Part shown: piece after piece, positions 9,728-18,104 of the stretch
Position numbering within the stretch: the first letter of the stretch is position 1
How the letters are laid out: each line of letters begins with the position of its first letter
Source of the DNA: Phenylobacterium sp.
GTDB taxonomy: Bacteria > Pseudomonadota > Alphaproteobacteria > Caulobacterales > Caulobacteraceae
Direction: 5' to 3'
Assembly: GCF_031181185.1 (NCBI RefSeq)
Contig: NZ_JAPSKZ010000014.1
Location: 1 to 36,646 of the forward strand
Length of the DNA: 36,646 bases
Made by a program: the position numbers and the translations under genes
Notes under the pieces: model-generated
Database searches by the model: none
Seen by the model: only the letters and a program-made list of their open reading frames with translations
Told to the model about the DNA's origin: nothing

Positions 9728-10240
9728 ATGGAGTATCCGATGACCCGTTCCCTGATCGCGCTCGCCGCCCTTGCCGCCGTCGTCGCGGGCCCCGCCCAGG
9801 CCGAAAGCCTGACGGCCGACCTGAAGAACGGCGCAGGCGAGACCATCGGCAAGGCGACCCTGACCGAAGCGCCCAAGGGCGTGGTGATGCGCATCGAGGC
9901 CCGGGGCCTGACGCCCGGCTGGCACGGTCTGCACTTCCACGAGAAGGCGGACTGCTCGAAGTCGGACTTCACCAGCGCCGGCGCTCACACCCGCCACGGC
10001 GAGGGCAAGGCCGTGCACGGCCTGCTGAATCCGCAGGCCAACGAGACCGGCGACCTGCCGAACATCCACGCGGGGCAGGACGGCGCGGCCGCAGCCGAGG
10101 TCTATACCACCCTGACGACGCTGAAGGCCCTGCGCGACGCAGACGGCTCGGCGGTGCTGATCCACGCGAACGCCGACGACCACATGACCCAGCCCATCGG
10201 CGGCGCCGGCGCGCGGGTGGCGTGCGCGGTGGTGAAGTGA
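9728..10240 (+). CDS. sodC: Periplasmic Cu/Zn superoxide dismutase family protein
   Basis: Signal peptide (LIALAALAAVVAGPAQA), GWHGLHFHEKADC, HGLLNPQANETGDLPN, C-terminal GGAGARVACAVV. ATG at 9728 or internal ATG at 9740. Confidence 0.85.
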   Translation: MEYPMTRSLIALAALAAVVAGPAQAESLTADLKNGAGETIGKATLTEAPKGVVMRIEARGLTPGWHGLHFHEKADCSKSDFTSAGAHTRHGEGKAVHGLLNPQANETGDLPNIHAGQDGAAAAEVYTTLTTLKALRDADGSAVLIHANADDHMTQPIGGAGARVACAVVK

Positions 10241-10290
10241 GCGCGTAGCGACTGGATCCGGGTTTTCGCCGGGATGCCTCGCTTTCGCGG

Positions 10291-10602
10291 TCAGATCGGC
10301 ATCCGCAGGATCTCCTGGTAGGCGCTGATCACCTGGTCGCGGACCGCCATGACGGTCTCCAGGCTGGCTTCGGCGGCCGAGATCGCCGTGACGACATCGA
10401 TCAGCTCGGCCTTGCCCTGGACCTGGGCGGCGATCTGGGTCTCGGCTTGGCGCGAGGCCTGGACGGCGTCGCCCATGGCGGCCTTGAGGATGTCGCCGAA
10501 GCCCGGCCCTGCGGCCGGGGCGGCGGTTTCCGAGCCGCCTTCCACGCCCAGGCCCTTCTGGGCGGCGGCGTAGGCCTTGGCGGCGGCAAGCGGCGTGATC
10601 AT
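10291..10602 (-). CDS. fliE: Flagellar hook-basal body complex protein FliE
   Basis: C-terminus [38 protein letters not shown] is characteristic. Confidence 0.93.
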   Translation of the reverse strand: MITPLAAAKAYAAAQKGLGVEGGSETAAPAAGPGFGDILKAAMGDAVQASRQAETQIAAQVQGKAELIDVVTAISAAEASLETVMAVRDQVISAYQEILRMPI

Positions 10603-10612
10603 GCCCTAGCCC

Positions 10613-11035
10613 CTACTTCTTCAGGAGGTCGAGCGTGCGCATCTCCATGGCGCGCGCGGTCTCGATGACATTGAGGTTGGCTTCGTAGGCGCGCTGGGCT
10701 TCGCGCATGTCCATCGCCTCGACCAGCGAATTGACGTTCGGCAGCTTCACATAGCCGTTGGCGTCGGCCGACGGATGGCCCGGGCTGTATTCGGTGCGGA
10801 AGTCGCTCTGGTCGGGCTCGACCCGCGCCATGCGCACGCCCTGGCCGCCGCCGGAGGCCACCTTGGCCGGTTCGAACACCGGCGCCTGGCGGCGGTAGGG
10901 ATCGCCGCCCGGCGTCTTCGCCGTGGAGTTCGCGTTCGCCAGGTTCTCGGCGATGATCCGCATGCGGGCCTGCTGGGCCCGGAGCGCGGAGGCGGCGATC
11001 GCCTGGGCGACGCCCGCCATGGAACGCTCAGCCAT
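10613..11035 (-). CDS. flgC: Flagellar basal-body rod protein FlgC
   Basis: ALRAQQARMRIIAENLANANSTAKTPGGDPYRRQ...GYVKLPNVNSLVEAMDMREAQRAYEANLNVIETARAM. Confidence 0.96.
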   Translation of the reverse strand: MAERSMAGVAQAIAASALRAQQARMRIIAENLANANSTAKTPGGDPYRRQAPVFEPAKVASGGGQGVRMARVEPDQSDFRTEYSPGHPSADANGYVKLPNVNSLVEAMDMREAQRAYEANLNVIETARAMEMRTLDLLKK

Positions 11036-11046
11036 CGGTCAGCCCC

Positions 11047-11475
11047 CTAGCCGCGGCCTGGCGGGCGAGCCGCCATGCGCAGGATGTTCATGGATTTCTG
11101 GTAGAAGCCGATGGCGGCGTCGTAATTCATGCGCGCCTCGGACATCTTCATCATCTCCTCCTCCAGCACCACGGCGTTGCCGTTGAGCGTGGTTTCGGAG
11201 CCGGGTGCGGCCACCGCCTTGTAGGCGCCGGCGGCGCCGCGGCGTTCGTTCCTGGGCGCCATGTGGCCGGCCTGGGTCGTCGCCATGCGGGTCGCGCCCG
11301 CCGTGGCGCCTTGCGCCTGCATCTGGGCCTGGAAGCCGAGCGGCTTGAGGTCCTGGGAGACGTACCCCGGCGTCTCGGCGTTGGCGACGTTCTGGGCGAT
11401 CACCTTCTGCCGCTCGGACAGATAGCCCAGCCGGCCGCGCAGCATCGAGAAGATCGGAATCTCGGCCAGGTTCAT
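11047..11475 (-). CDS. flgB: Flagellar basal-body rod protein FlgB
   Basis: MNLAEIPIFSMLRGRLGYLSERQKVIAQNVANAETPGYVSQDLKPLGF; the track's 11484 start is TTG, the ATG is at 11475. Confidence 0.94.
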   Translation of the reverse strand: MNLAEIPIFSMLRGRLGYLSERQKVIAQNVANAETPGYVSQDLKPLGFQAQMQAQGATAGATRMATTQAGHMAPRNERRGAAGAYKAVAAPGSETTLNGNAVVLEEEMMKMSEARMNYDAAIGFYQKSMNILRMAARPPGRG

Positions 11476-11499
11476 GGCGAACAAGGTGAATAAACAGGG

Positions 11500-11514
11500 T
11501 TAATCGGCTCTTAA
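11500..11514. promoter_or_regulatory. Candidate CtrA binding site, TTAA-N7-TTAA
   Basis: TTAA-TCGGCTC-TTAA read directly, located between divergent flgB and fliO. Confidence 0.75.
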
Positions 11515-11565
11515 GAGACTCAGGGCCGGATGGGGGCGCAAAGGACCTCCGCCGCAGAAGCGCCC

Positions 11566-11865
11566 ATGAACTTCGTCGACTTCCTCCGAGCCGTCTTCGC
11601 GCTCGCGCTCACCCTGGGACTGGTGGGCCTGGCCGCCGTGGCGCTGCGCCGCTACGGGCCGCAGGCGCTGGCGCGTTTCGGCCAGCCCCAGCGGCGGGAA
11701 CGGCGGATGCGGGTCGTGGAGAGCCTGGTCCTGGATCCCGCGCGGCGACTGCTGATCGTCGAGTGCGACGGCCAGGAACGCCTGCTGCTGCTGGGCGAGG
11801 GCCGCCTGCTGGGCGAGACCCGCGCCCTGCCCGGCTCGAGCGCCGCCCAGCCGGACGCCCGCTGA
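11566..11865 (+). CDS. fliO: FliO-like flagellar biosynthesis protein
   Basis: Small single-TM protein (FLRAVFALALTLGLVGLAAVALRRYG) followed by RRMRVVESLVLDPARRLLIVECDGQERLLLLG; TGATG coupling to fliP. Confidence 0.82.
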   Translation: MNFVDFLRAVFALALTLGLVGLAAVALRRYGPQALARFGQPQRRERRMRVVESLVLDPARRLLIVECDGQERLLLLGEGRLLGETRALPGSSAAQPDAR

Positions 11866-12662
11866 TGCTGCGCGACCTCTCCAAGGCTGTCCGCGCCCTT
11901 CCCGCCGAGGACTGGCGCCGCGCTGCGGCGCTTTCGGCGCTCGCCACCCTGGCGGCCCTGGTCTTCCCGGCCGCCGCGGCCGCGCAGGCGGTGAACATCG
12001 ACCTGGGCACCGGCGCCGGTCTGACCGAGCGCGTGGTCCAGCTGGTAGGCCTGCTGACGGTCCTGTCGCTGGCGCCCTCCATCGTCATCATGACCACCTC
12101 GTTCGTGCGCATCGTGGTCGTGCTGTCGCTGCTGCGCACGGCGCTGGGCGTGCAGCAGAGCCCGCCGAACGCGGTGATCATCTCGCTGGCCCTGTTCCTG
12201 ACGGCGATTGTCATGGGACCGACGTTCGAGCGCTCGTACCAGGAAGGCGTGAAGCCGCTCCTGGACCAGCAGATGGAGCTGCCCGCCGCCTTCGACGCCG
12301 CGGGCGGCCCCGTGAAGACCTTCATGCTGAGCCAGGTGGACGAGGACGACCTCGCCCTCTTCATCCGCTTGTCGCGCATCCCCAAGCCGGCGACGGCCGA
12401 GGAGACTCCGCTGCGCGTGGTCACGCCGGCCTTCATGATCTCTGAGCTGAAGCGCGCCTTCGAGATCGGCTTCCTGCTGTTCGTGCCCTTCCTGGTGATC
12501 GACCTGGTCGTCGCCAGCGTGCTGATGAGCATGGGCATGATGATGCTGCCGCCGGTCGTGGTCAGCCTGCCCTTCAAGCTGATCTTCTTCGTCCTGGTGG
12601 ACGGCTGGCGACTGGTGTGCGGCAGCCTCGTGGAGAGCTTCCAGCGCGGCGCGGGCGGCTAG
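11865..12662 (+). CDS. fliP: Flagellar export apparatus protein FliP
   Basis: TSFVRIVVVLSLLRTALGVQQSPPNAVIISLALFLTAIVMGP and LLFVPFLVIDLVVASVLMSMGMMMLPPVVVSLPFKLIFFVLVDGW. Confidence 0.97.
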   Translation: MLRDLSKAVRALPAEDWRRAAALSALATLAALVFPAAAAAQAVNIDLGTGAGLTERVVQLVGLLTVLSLAPSIVIMTTSFVRIVVVLSLLRTALGVQQSPPNAVIISLALFLTAIVMGPTFERSYQEGVKPLLDQQMELPAAFDAAGGPVKTFMLSQVDEDDLALFIRLSRIPKPATAEETPLRVVTPAFMISELKRAFEIGFLLFVPFLVIDLVVASVLMSMGMMMLPPVVVSLPFKLIFFVLVDGWRLVCGSLVESFQRGAGG

Positions 12663-12683
12663 CGCCGCCAGGCAGAGCGTAGG

Positions 12684-15599
12684 CTAGTTCTGCGCCGCCT
12701 TGGTGGCAGGCGCGGCTTCCGCCTGCCTGGCCGGCGCGGGCGGCTTGCCCGTCGGCGAGGGGCGCGTCTTGAAGCGGGTCTTCATCTTGGCGACCCAGCC
12801 TGCGAAGGCCTCGCTGTCAGCGCTGACGCGGCCGAAGTCGCCGACGGTGAGGCGGCCAGACGGCGCGCCGGAGAGCGCGATGCGCAGCGCCTCGGGATTG
12901 TTCGCCTTCTCGTAGAAGCCGGCGTACTGGCGCTCGAGCCGAGACAGCGACGCTTCGTCGCCGGCCAGGCTGTAGGCGACGCCCGCGCGCAGCAGCTTGC
13001 CTTCTTCCTCGGCGGTCAGCGGCTCGGGGTTCTTCCAGCGCTCGCCCAGGCCCTTCTCGAAGAGGGGACCGGCCGCCGCCCAATTCTTCTGCTTCCAGGT
13101 GATCTCGGCCCGGAGTTCCTGGGCCTCCCTGGAGGCGTCGCGCTCGATGATTTCGAGCGCGCTTTCGAAACGGCCGACGCCGGCCCAGGCGCGGGCCTCG
13201 ATCAGGCGGCGTTCGTTGTTGAGGGCGGTCGGCAGGACGGTCGTGCGCGAGGCGTTGATCGCCTGGATCGCCGCCTCGGGCTTGCGGTCCATCAGGTAGA
13301 TGAGGGCGAGGTCGGTGGAGACCTGGGCTCTGGCCACGCCCTCCAACCGGTTCTCGGCCTGGTACTTCAGGAGCTCGGCCGCCTGGGGCAGCAGATCGAC
13401 GTCGACCAGCCGGCGGACCAGCTTGCGGACCATCAGGTCGCCGTCGGCGCCGATCGGGGTGAGCTCCTTGAAATCGTAGAACAGGGCCAGCGCCTGGACG
13501 GGCTCCAGGCCGTCGGCCATGCCGTCGAGGAACAGGGCGCGGAAAGCGGCCGAGAGGTCCGCCTGCAGCTGCAGCGCCTCGGGCAGGTCGGGCAGGCGGC
13601 CGCCGGCGGTGCGCAGCGCCTCCAGCGCTTCGCGGTAGCGGCCCTGGCCGAGATAGAGGTTGCCCAGGGCGCGGATGGTCTCGAGCTCGGTCGCGTCGCC
13701 CCGCCAGCGGTAGCGCAGGTTGTCGAAGACGGTGGCCGCCTGCAGCGGCGTGAGCTTGCCCGTCTCGAGCTGGATTTGGGTGGCCCGCAGCAGGGCCGGC
13801 GCGGAGATGGAATCCACCGGCGCGCGGGCAATCGCGTTGTAGATCCGCAGCGCGCGGTCCTTATGGCCCTGCAGTTCGACGATGCGGGCCTGCACGAGGC
13901 GGCTCTGCAGCTCCTCCTGGGCGCCGGCTTTCTCCTGCAAGGCGAGCTTGATCCGGGCTTCGGCGCCGACGAGGTCGCCCTGGTAGAGCGAAGCCTGGGC
14001 CTCGGCCCGGGCGAAGCGGGCCTTCCAGGCCGGCGAAAACAGGGCGAAGGACTCGGCCCCGCGGCTGAACTGGGCGCGCGCGTCGGGCCAGTGGGCCAGC
14101 TGGGTCGCCACGTACGATCGCCACATGGCGCTGGACGGATCGTCGGCGAGGCTGGGCGACGACAGGTCGGCCTCGGCCTCCTTGTAGCGGCGGGCGAGCA
14201 CGCGGGCGACGCCGCGCAGGCCGCGGAATTCGGGGTCGTCGAGCATCTCCGGATGCTCGCGGGCCAGGTTGTTGAGGACGCCGATCGCCTCGAACGACAG
14301 CTCGGAGCCGACCAGGAAGCGGGCTAGCGCCATGCGCGCGGCGACCGGCGCCTGCCGGTCGTTGTTGGCGCCTTCCTGGGTGGCGGCGTTCAGAAGTGCG
14401 TTGTAGCGGGCGAGGAAGCCGCCCTCGCCGGTCTTGGCCCAGTCCTCGGAGATCAGCGCCGGCATGGCGGCGGGCTTGGGCGCGCCGAGTTCGGCCTGGA
14501 CCTTGTCGCGGATGGCCCAGGCGGGCGAGAGCGTCAGGCCCTGCGGCCGGCCGATGCGGACGATGTCGCCGTCCCGCTCGACGCTGAGGTCCTCGACAAA
14601 GGACTCGACGGCCAGGCCCTGGATCGAGGGCAGCAGCGCCATCTGCACATAGTCGCGCCGGCTGGGCACGCCCTTCGGCGGGCCAAGCGCCGTGACCACG
14701 GTGATCGCGTCGCCCACGACCGGGTCGGCGAACTGGACCACGCGAGTGGCGCCGGCCACGGGGGCCTTGACCACGGGCGGTCCGCCGGCCTCGTCGCGGC
14801 CGAGGCGAACGATGCCGGGTTGTGACTGGGAGCCGGGCCCAAGGGCGATGGTCCAGGTGTTGCCGACCGCCGTGGCGAAGATCGGGGTGTCCTTGGCCGT
14901 CTCGATCCTGAGGGCCGCGTGATCGGACCCGCGGAACGCCTGGATGGCGCCGACCTGCTTCAGACCCTTCGGCGCAGCGGAGACGTCGAGCTTGGCCGGC
15001 GCGTCGAAGACGACCCACACCGCGCCACCCCGGCGGAAGACGGCCGCGCCGGCCGGATTGGCCCAGGCGAAGGTGAGCTGGGCCTGACCCGCGGCGACGT
15101 TGACCCCCATCTTCACCACGCCGCCCGGCGGCAGCGGGTTGGGCCTGGGCGGCTCGGGCTCGGCCTGGACGACCTGGGCGGGCGCCTCGGGCGCGGGCGG
15201 CTTCTCGAAGACGTTGACGTAGGACGCGCCGTCGGCGGTTCCGACCTTCGCGTCGGCGTCGTCGGCGAGGGTGATCAGGAGTTGCAGCCGACCGCCCGTG
15301 CGGCGCTTCTCAGCCGTCTTGATCCAGCGCGGCGGCGAGGTGCGCAGGCGCGAGATGTCGGGATCCGCGTCGCGGCTGAAGGTCAGGACGAGAACCTGCC
15401 CGTCGCGCTTGGACGAGACGCTGGCCTGCCCCTTCCAATGGAACTCGAGGCGCGAGAACGTCTCGGCCTGGGCGACGCGGACGTCGAGCGGCCCTTTCGC
15501 CAGGGCTTCGGCGGCCGGCGCGGCCACGCTCGCCGGCGCCGCCACCGAGGCGATGCAGGCGGCGGCGACGCCGGAACGCAGGGCCTGGCGCAGGCTCAT
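12684..15599 (-). CDS. Large exported tetratricopeptide-repeat protein of the fliL-fliM operon, uncharacterised
   Basis: 971 aa with N-terminal signal-like segment, beta-rich/AMIN-like N-terminal region (FSRLEFHWKGQASVSSKRDGQVLVLTFSRDAD...), then TPR-like helical repeats; starts 5 bp after the MotE-like stop codon. Confidence 0.8.
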   Translation of the reverse strand: MSLRQALRSGVAAACIASVAAPASVAAPAAEALAKGPLDVRVAQAETFSRLEFHWKGQASVSSKRDGQVLVLTFSRDADPDISRLRTSPPRWIKTAEKRRTGGRLQLLITLADDADAKVGTADGASYVNVFEKPPAPEAPAQVVQAEPEPPRPNPLPPGGVVKMGVNVAAGQAQLTFAWANPAGAAVFRRGGAVWVVFDAPAKLDVSAAPKGLKQVGAIQAFRGSDHAALRIETAKDTPIFATAVGNTWTIALGPGSQSQPGIVRLGRDEAGGPPVVKAPVAGATRVVQFADPVVGDAITVVTALGPPKGVPSRRDYVQMALLPSIQGLAVESFVEDLSVERDGDIVRIGRPQGLTLSPAWAIRDKVQAELGAPKPAAMPALISEDWAKTGEGGFLARYNALLNAATQEGANNDRQAPVAARMALARFLVGSELSFEAIGVLNNLAREHPEMLDDPEFRGLRGVARVLARRYKEAEADLSSPSLADDPSSAMWRSYVATQLAHWPDARAQFSRGAESFALFSPAWKARFARAEAQASLYQGDLVGAEARIKLALQEKAGAQEELQSRLVQARIVELQGHKDRALRIYNAIARAPVDSISAPALLRATQIQLETGKLTPLQAATVFDNLRYRWRGDATELETIRALGNLYLGQGRYREALEALRTAGGRLPDLPEALQLQADLSAAFRALFLDGMADGLEPVQALALFYDFKELTPIGADGDLMVRKLVRRLVDVDLLPQAAELLKYQAENRLEGVARAQVSTDLALIYLMDRKPEAAIQAINASRTTVLPTALNNERRLIEARAWAGVGRFESALEIIERDASREAQELRAEITWKQKNWAAAGPLFEKGLGERWKNPEPLTAEEEGKLLRAGVAYSLAGDEASLSRLERQYAGFYEKANNPEALRIALSGAPSGRLTVGDFGRVSADSEAFAGWVAKMKTRFKTRPSPTGKPPAPARQAEAAPATKAAQN

Positions 15600-15604
15600 G
15601 GTCT

Positions 15605-16510
15605 TTAGCCGGCCTTGGGCGGCGGGGTCGCCGCGGCGGGGGCGGCGGCCGGCGCGGCGGCGGGCGTCTCGGGCTTCGCGGCCTGCTGGTTGGCGGGCGC
15701 GGCCTTGCGCGGCGGCGTGCGAGCGGCCTGACGGCGCGGCGCGGGCGCGGCCTTGGGCGGCTCGGCGGCGGGGGTTGGCGACTGGGCTTCGTTCTGCGCC
15801 AGCGCCTGGGCGCGGGCGGCGGCGGCCTGGGCGTCGGTGAAGCGCTTGGCGAGGCCCTCGGTCAGCTTCTTGGCCTCGGCGGCCGGCATCTGGGCCATGA
15901 TGGCCGACAGCGACCGCTCCTTCATCTTGGCGGCGATCGGCAGGCGGACGGAGTCGTCCAGGGCGGTGAAGCGCGGGGCGGCGTCCTTGGCCTTCATGCC
16001 CTCGAACACCTTCACCAGGCGGTCGATCTCGGCGGCTTCCTTGTTGTTGGCCTGGGTGAGGAGGCCCGAGACCTCGCCCTTCAGCCCGTTCAGGGCCTTG
16101 ATCTTGGCGTCCAGCTTGGCCTCGGCCGCGGCCATCAGCGCGAGCTGGGTGTTGAGGTCGTTCTCGCGGGCGTCCAGCACGCCGCGGCGCTCGCCCAGGC
16201 TCTGCAGCACCTGCAGTTCGGCGGGCGACAGGCCGGCGGCCTTGGCGAGTTCGGCGGCGGTGGGCGCGCAGACCGCCTTCGGCTGGATCGTCGGCGTCGG
16301 CAGGGCCGCCGCGGCGTCCTTCGCCTGGCCAGTCTCGGCCTTGGCGTCCTTGGCCTTGTCCTTGGGCTCGCCCTTCACGGCCTCTTCGGCAAACGCGCGG
16401 GCGCCCGAGACGAGAGCCGGCAGGTCGCGGGCGCCGGCCAGGGCGTTGATGGCGAGCACGCCGGCGGCGGCGACGCCGACCAGCGGCAGGATGCGGGGCA
16501 TGGACTTCAC
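15605..16510 (-). CDS. MotE-like protein (TM, coiled coil, MgtE-N-like domain, Pro/Ala-rich tail)
   Basis: N-terminal TM; coiled coil SLGERRGVLDARENDLNTQLALMAAAEAKLDAKI; EIDRLVKVFEGMKAKDAAPRFTALDDSVRLPIAAKMKERSLSAIMAQMPAAEAKKLTEGLAKRF. Confidence 0.8.
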   Translation of the reverse strand: MKSMPRILPLVGVAAAGVLAINALAGARDLPALVSGARAFAEEAVKGEPKDKAKDAKAETGQAKDAAAALPTPTIQPKAVCAPTAAELAKAAGLSPAELQVLQSLGERRGVLDARENDLNTQLALMAAAEAKLDAKIKALNGLKGEVSGLLTQANNKEAAEIDRLVKVFEGMKAKDAAPRFTALDDSVRLPIAAKMKERSLSAIMAQMPAAEAKKLTEGLAKRFTDAQAAAARAQALAQNEAQSPTPAAEPPKAAPAPRRQAARTPPRKAAPANQQAAKPETPAAAPAAAPAAATPPPKAG

Positions 16511-17004
16511 CGGCGGCCTCCGAAGGCGGCGTCGAGGGTCAGCGGCGCGTCTTCGAAGAGGTCGTCCTCGGGATCGACCGGCGCGGGGCGGATCGGCGTG
16601 ACGCGGGGCTGTTCGCGCACCAGCCGCTCAGGCTTGGCGCGGGCCTCCCGGGCGGCGGCCAGCAGCGCGCCCAGGCGGCGCTCGGCGTCCCGGTCGGGAT
16701 CGGGCATGGAGCGCGCCTGTTCGGGCGCTTGGTTGATCAGGCGCTCCAGCTTGGTCGCGAGCGCGCGGCCCTTCTCGATGCGGTCGGCGAGCGCGTCGGT
16801 CGCCTCGTCGGTGGCCGCCCGCAGGTCGGCCAGGCCCTGCTCGGCGCGCTGCGCGGCGGCGTTCAGCTCGGCCACGGCGCTGGCGAAGCCGTCCTGGCTA
16901 TCGCGCAACGCGGTGAGGCGGCGGTTCAGGCGCACGCCCATGCCAAGGGCGGCGAGCAGCAGCCCCGCCAGCACGAGGTTCATGATCAGGCCGATGGCGC
17001 TCAT
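16507..17004 (-). CDS. DUF6468-like small membrane-anchored coiled-coil protein
   Basis: N-terminal TM (LIMNLVLAGLLLAALGMGVRLNRRL) then coiled-coil-like segment; 4-bp overlaps with fliM and the MotE-like gene. Confidence 0.7.
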   Translation of the reverse strand: MSAIGLIMNLVLAGLLLAALGMGVRLNRRLTALRDSQDGFASAVAELNAAAQRAEQGLADLRAATDEATDALADRIEKGRALATKLERLINQAPEQARSMPDPDRDAERRLGALLAAAREARAKPERLVREQPRVTPIRPAPVDPEDDLFEDAPLTLDAAFGGRR

Positions 17005-18071
17005 TGGCTCCTCGTGACGGCTTGGCGGGCGTGCGGCGTCAGAGGCGCCTCGACCCGGACGGCGATGTGAGAATTGCGGCGGCCCATCCGGCCGCGGGTG
17101 AGCGGGATGGCTCCCGCCCGAAGCTCGACCAGACTGTCGGGCGTGGCGTTCAGCATGATGGTGTCGCCGACCTTCAGGTCCAGCACGCGCTGCAGCGGGA
17201 TCTGCTGCTCGTCGAGGACGGCGCGGACCTCCATGCTGGTGGTCCAGAGCTCGGTGGCGAGGTGGCTTTCCCAGATGTTGTCGCGACCGAACTTCTCGCC
17301 CATGAACTGCTGCAGCAGCATCTTCCGAATGGGCTCGAGGGTGGCGTAGGGCAGCAGGAGCTCGATGCGGCCGCCGCGGTCTTCCATGTCGATGCGCAGC
17401 TTCACCAGGATCGCCGCATTGGCGGGACGCGCGATGGCGGCGAAGCGCGGGTTCGTCTCCAGCCGGTCGAGGGTGAAGCTCACCGGGGTCAGCGGCTCGA
17501 ACGCCTCGCGGGCGTCGGCGAGGACCACCTCGACCATCCGCTGGACCAGCACGCGCTCGATGGTGGTGTAGGGCCGCCCCTCGATGCGCATGGCCGCCGT
17601 GCCGCGCCGGCCGCCCAGCAGAACGTCGACGATCGAGTAGATCAGGTTCGAGTCGACCGTCAGCAGGCCGTAGTTGTTCAGCTCTTCCGCGCGGAACACC
17701 GACAGGATGGCCGGCAGCGGGATCGAGTTCAGGTAGTCGCCGAAACGGATCGACGAGATGTTGTCGAGGCTGACCTCGACGTTGTCCGAGGTGAAGTTGC
17801 GCAAGCTGGTCGTCATCAGCCGCACCAGGCGGTCGAAGACGATCTCCAGCATCGGCAGGCGCTCGTAGCTGACGAGCGCGGAGTTGATGATCGCTCGGAT
17901 GCCGGTGCGTTCGGCGACCTCGTCGTCCGAGAGGTCGAAGCCCAGCAGGCTGTCGATCTCGTCCTGATTGAGGATGCGCTCCGAACCGATCAGGCCCTCG
18001 GCGGAAGCGGCCTTGGGCTCGGTCCAGCCGGCGGCTGCGGTTTCGGGAGAGGTGTCGACGTCTTCGCTCAT
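17001..18071 (-). CDS. fliM: Flagellar motor switch protein FliM
   Basis: LNQDEIDSLLGFDLSDDE N-terminus; TSLRNFTSDNVEVSLDNISSIRFGDYLNSIPLPAIL; VLDLKVGDTIMLNATPDSLVELRAGAIPLTRGRMGRRNSHIAVRV. Confidence 0.96.
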   Translation of the reverse strand: MSEDVDTSPETAAAGWTEPKAASAEGLIGSERILNQDEIDSLLGFDLSDDEVAERTGIRAIINSALVSYERLPMLEIVFDRLVRLMTTSLRNFTSDNVEVSLDNISSIRFGDYLNSIPLPAILSVFRAEELNNYGLLTVDSNLIYSIVDVLLGGRRGTAAMRIEGRPYTTIERVLVQRMVEVVLADAREAFEPLTPVSFTLDRLETNPRFAAIARPANAAILVKLRIDMEDRGGRIELLLPYATLEPIRKMLLQQFMGEKFGRDNIWESHLATELWTTSMEVRAVLDEQQIPLQRVLDLKVGDTIMLNATPDSLVELRAGAIPLTRGRMGRRNSHIAVRVEAPLTPHARQAVTRSQ

Positions 18072-18104
18072 GGGATCTTGCGGTCAGCCAGGGCCTTTCA
18101 GGCG

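Noticed and set aside
10241-10290. Possible bidirectional terminator between convergent sodC and fliE
   Set aside because: ATCCGGGTTTTCGCCGGGAT gives only a 4-bp stem with a mismatch and no U-tract.
15605-15800. Pro/Ala-rich repetitive segment in the MotE-like C-terminus as a DNA repeat array
   Set aside because: Low-complexity coding sequence (AAPAAAPAAATPPPK), not a periodic DNA repeat or CRISPR-like array.
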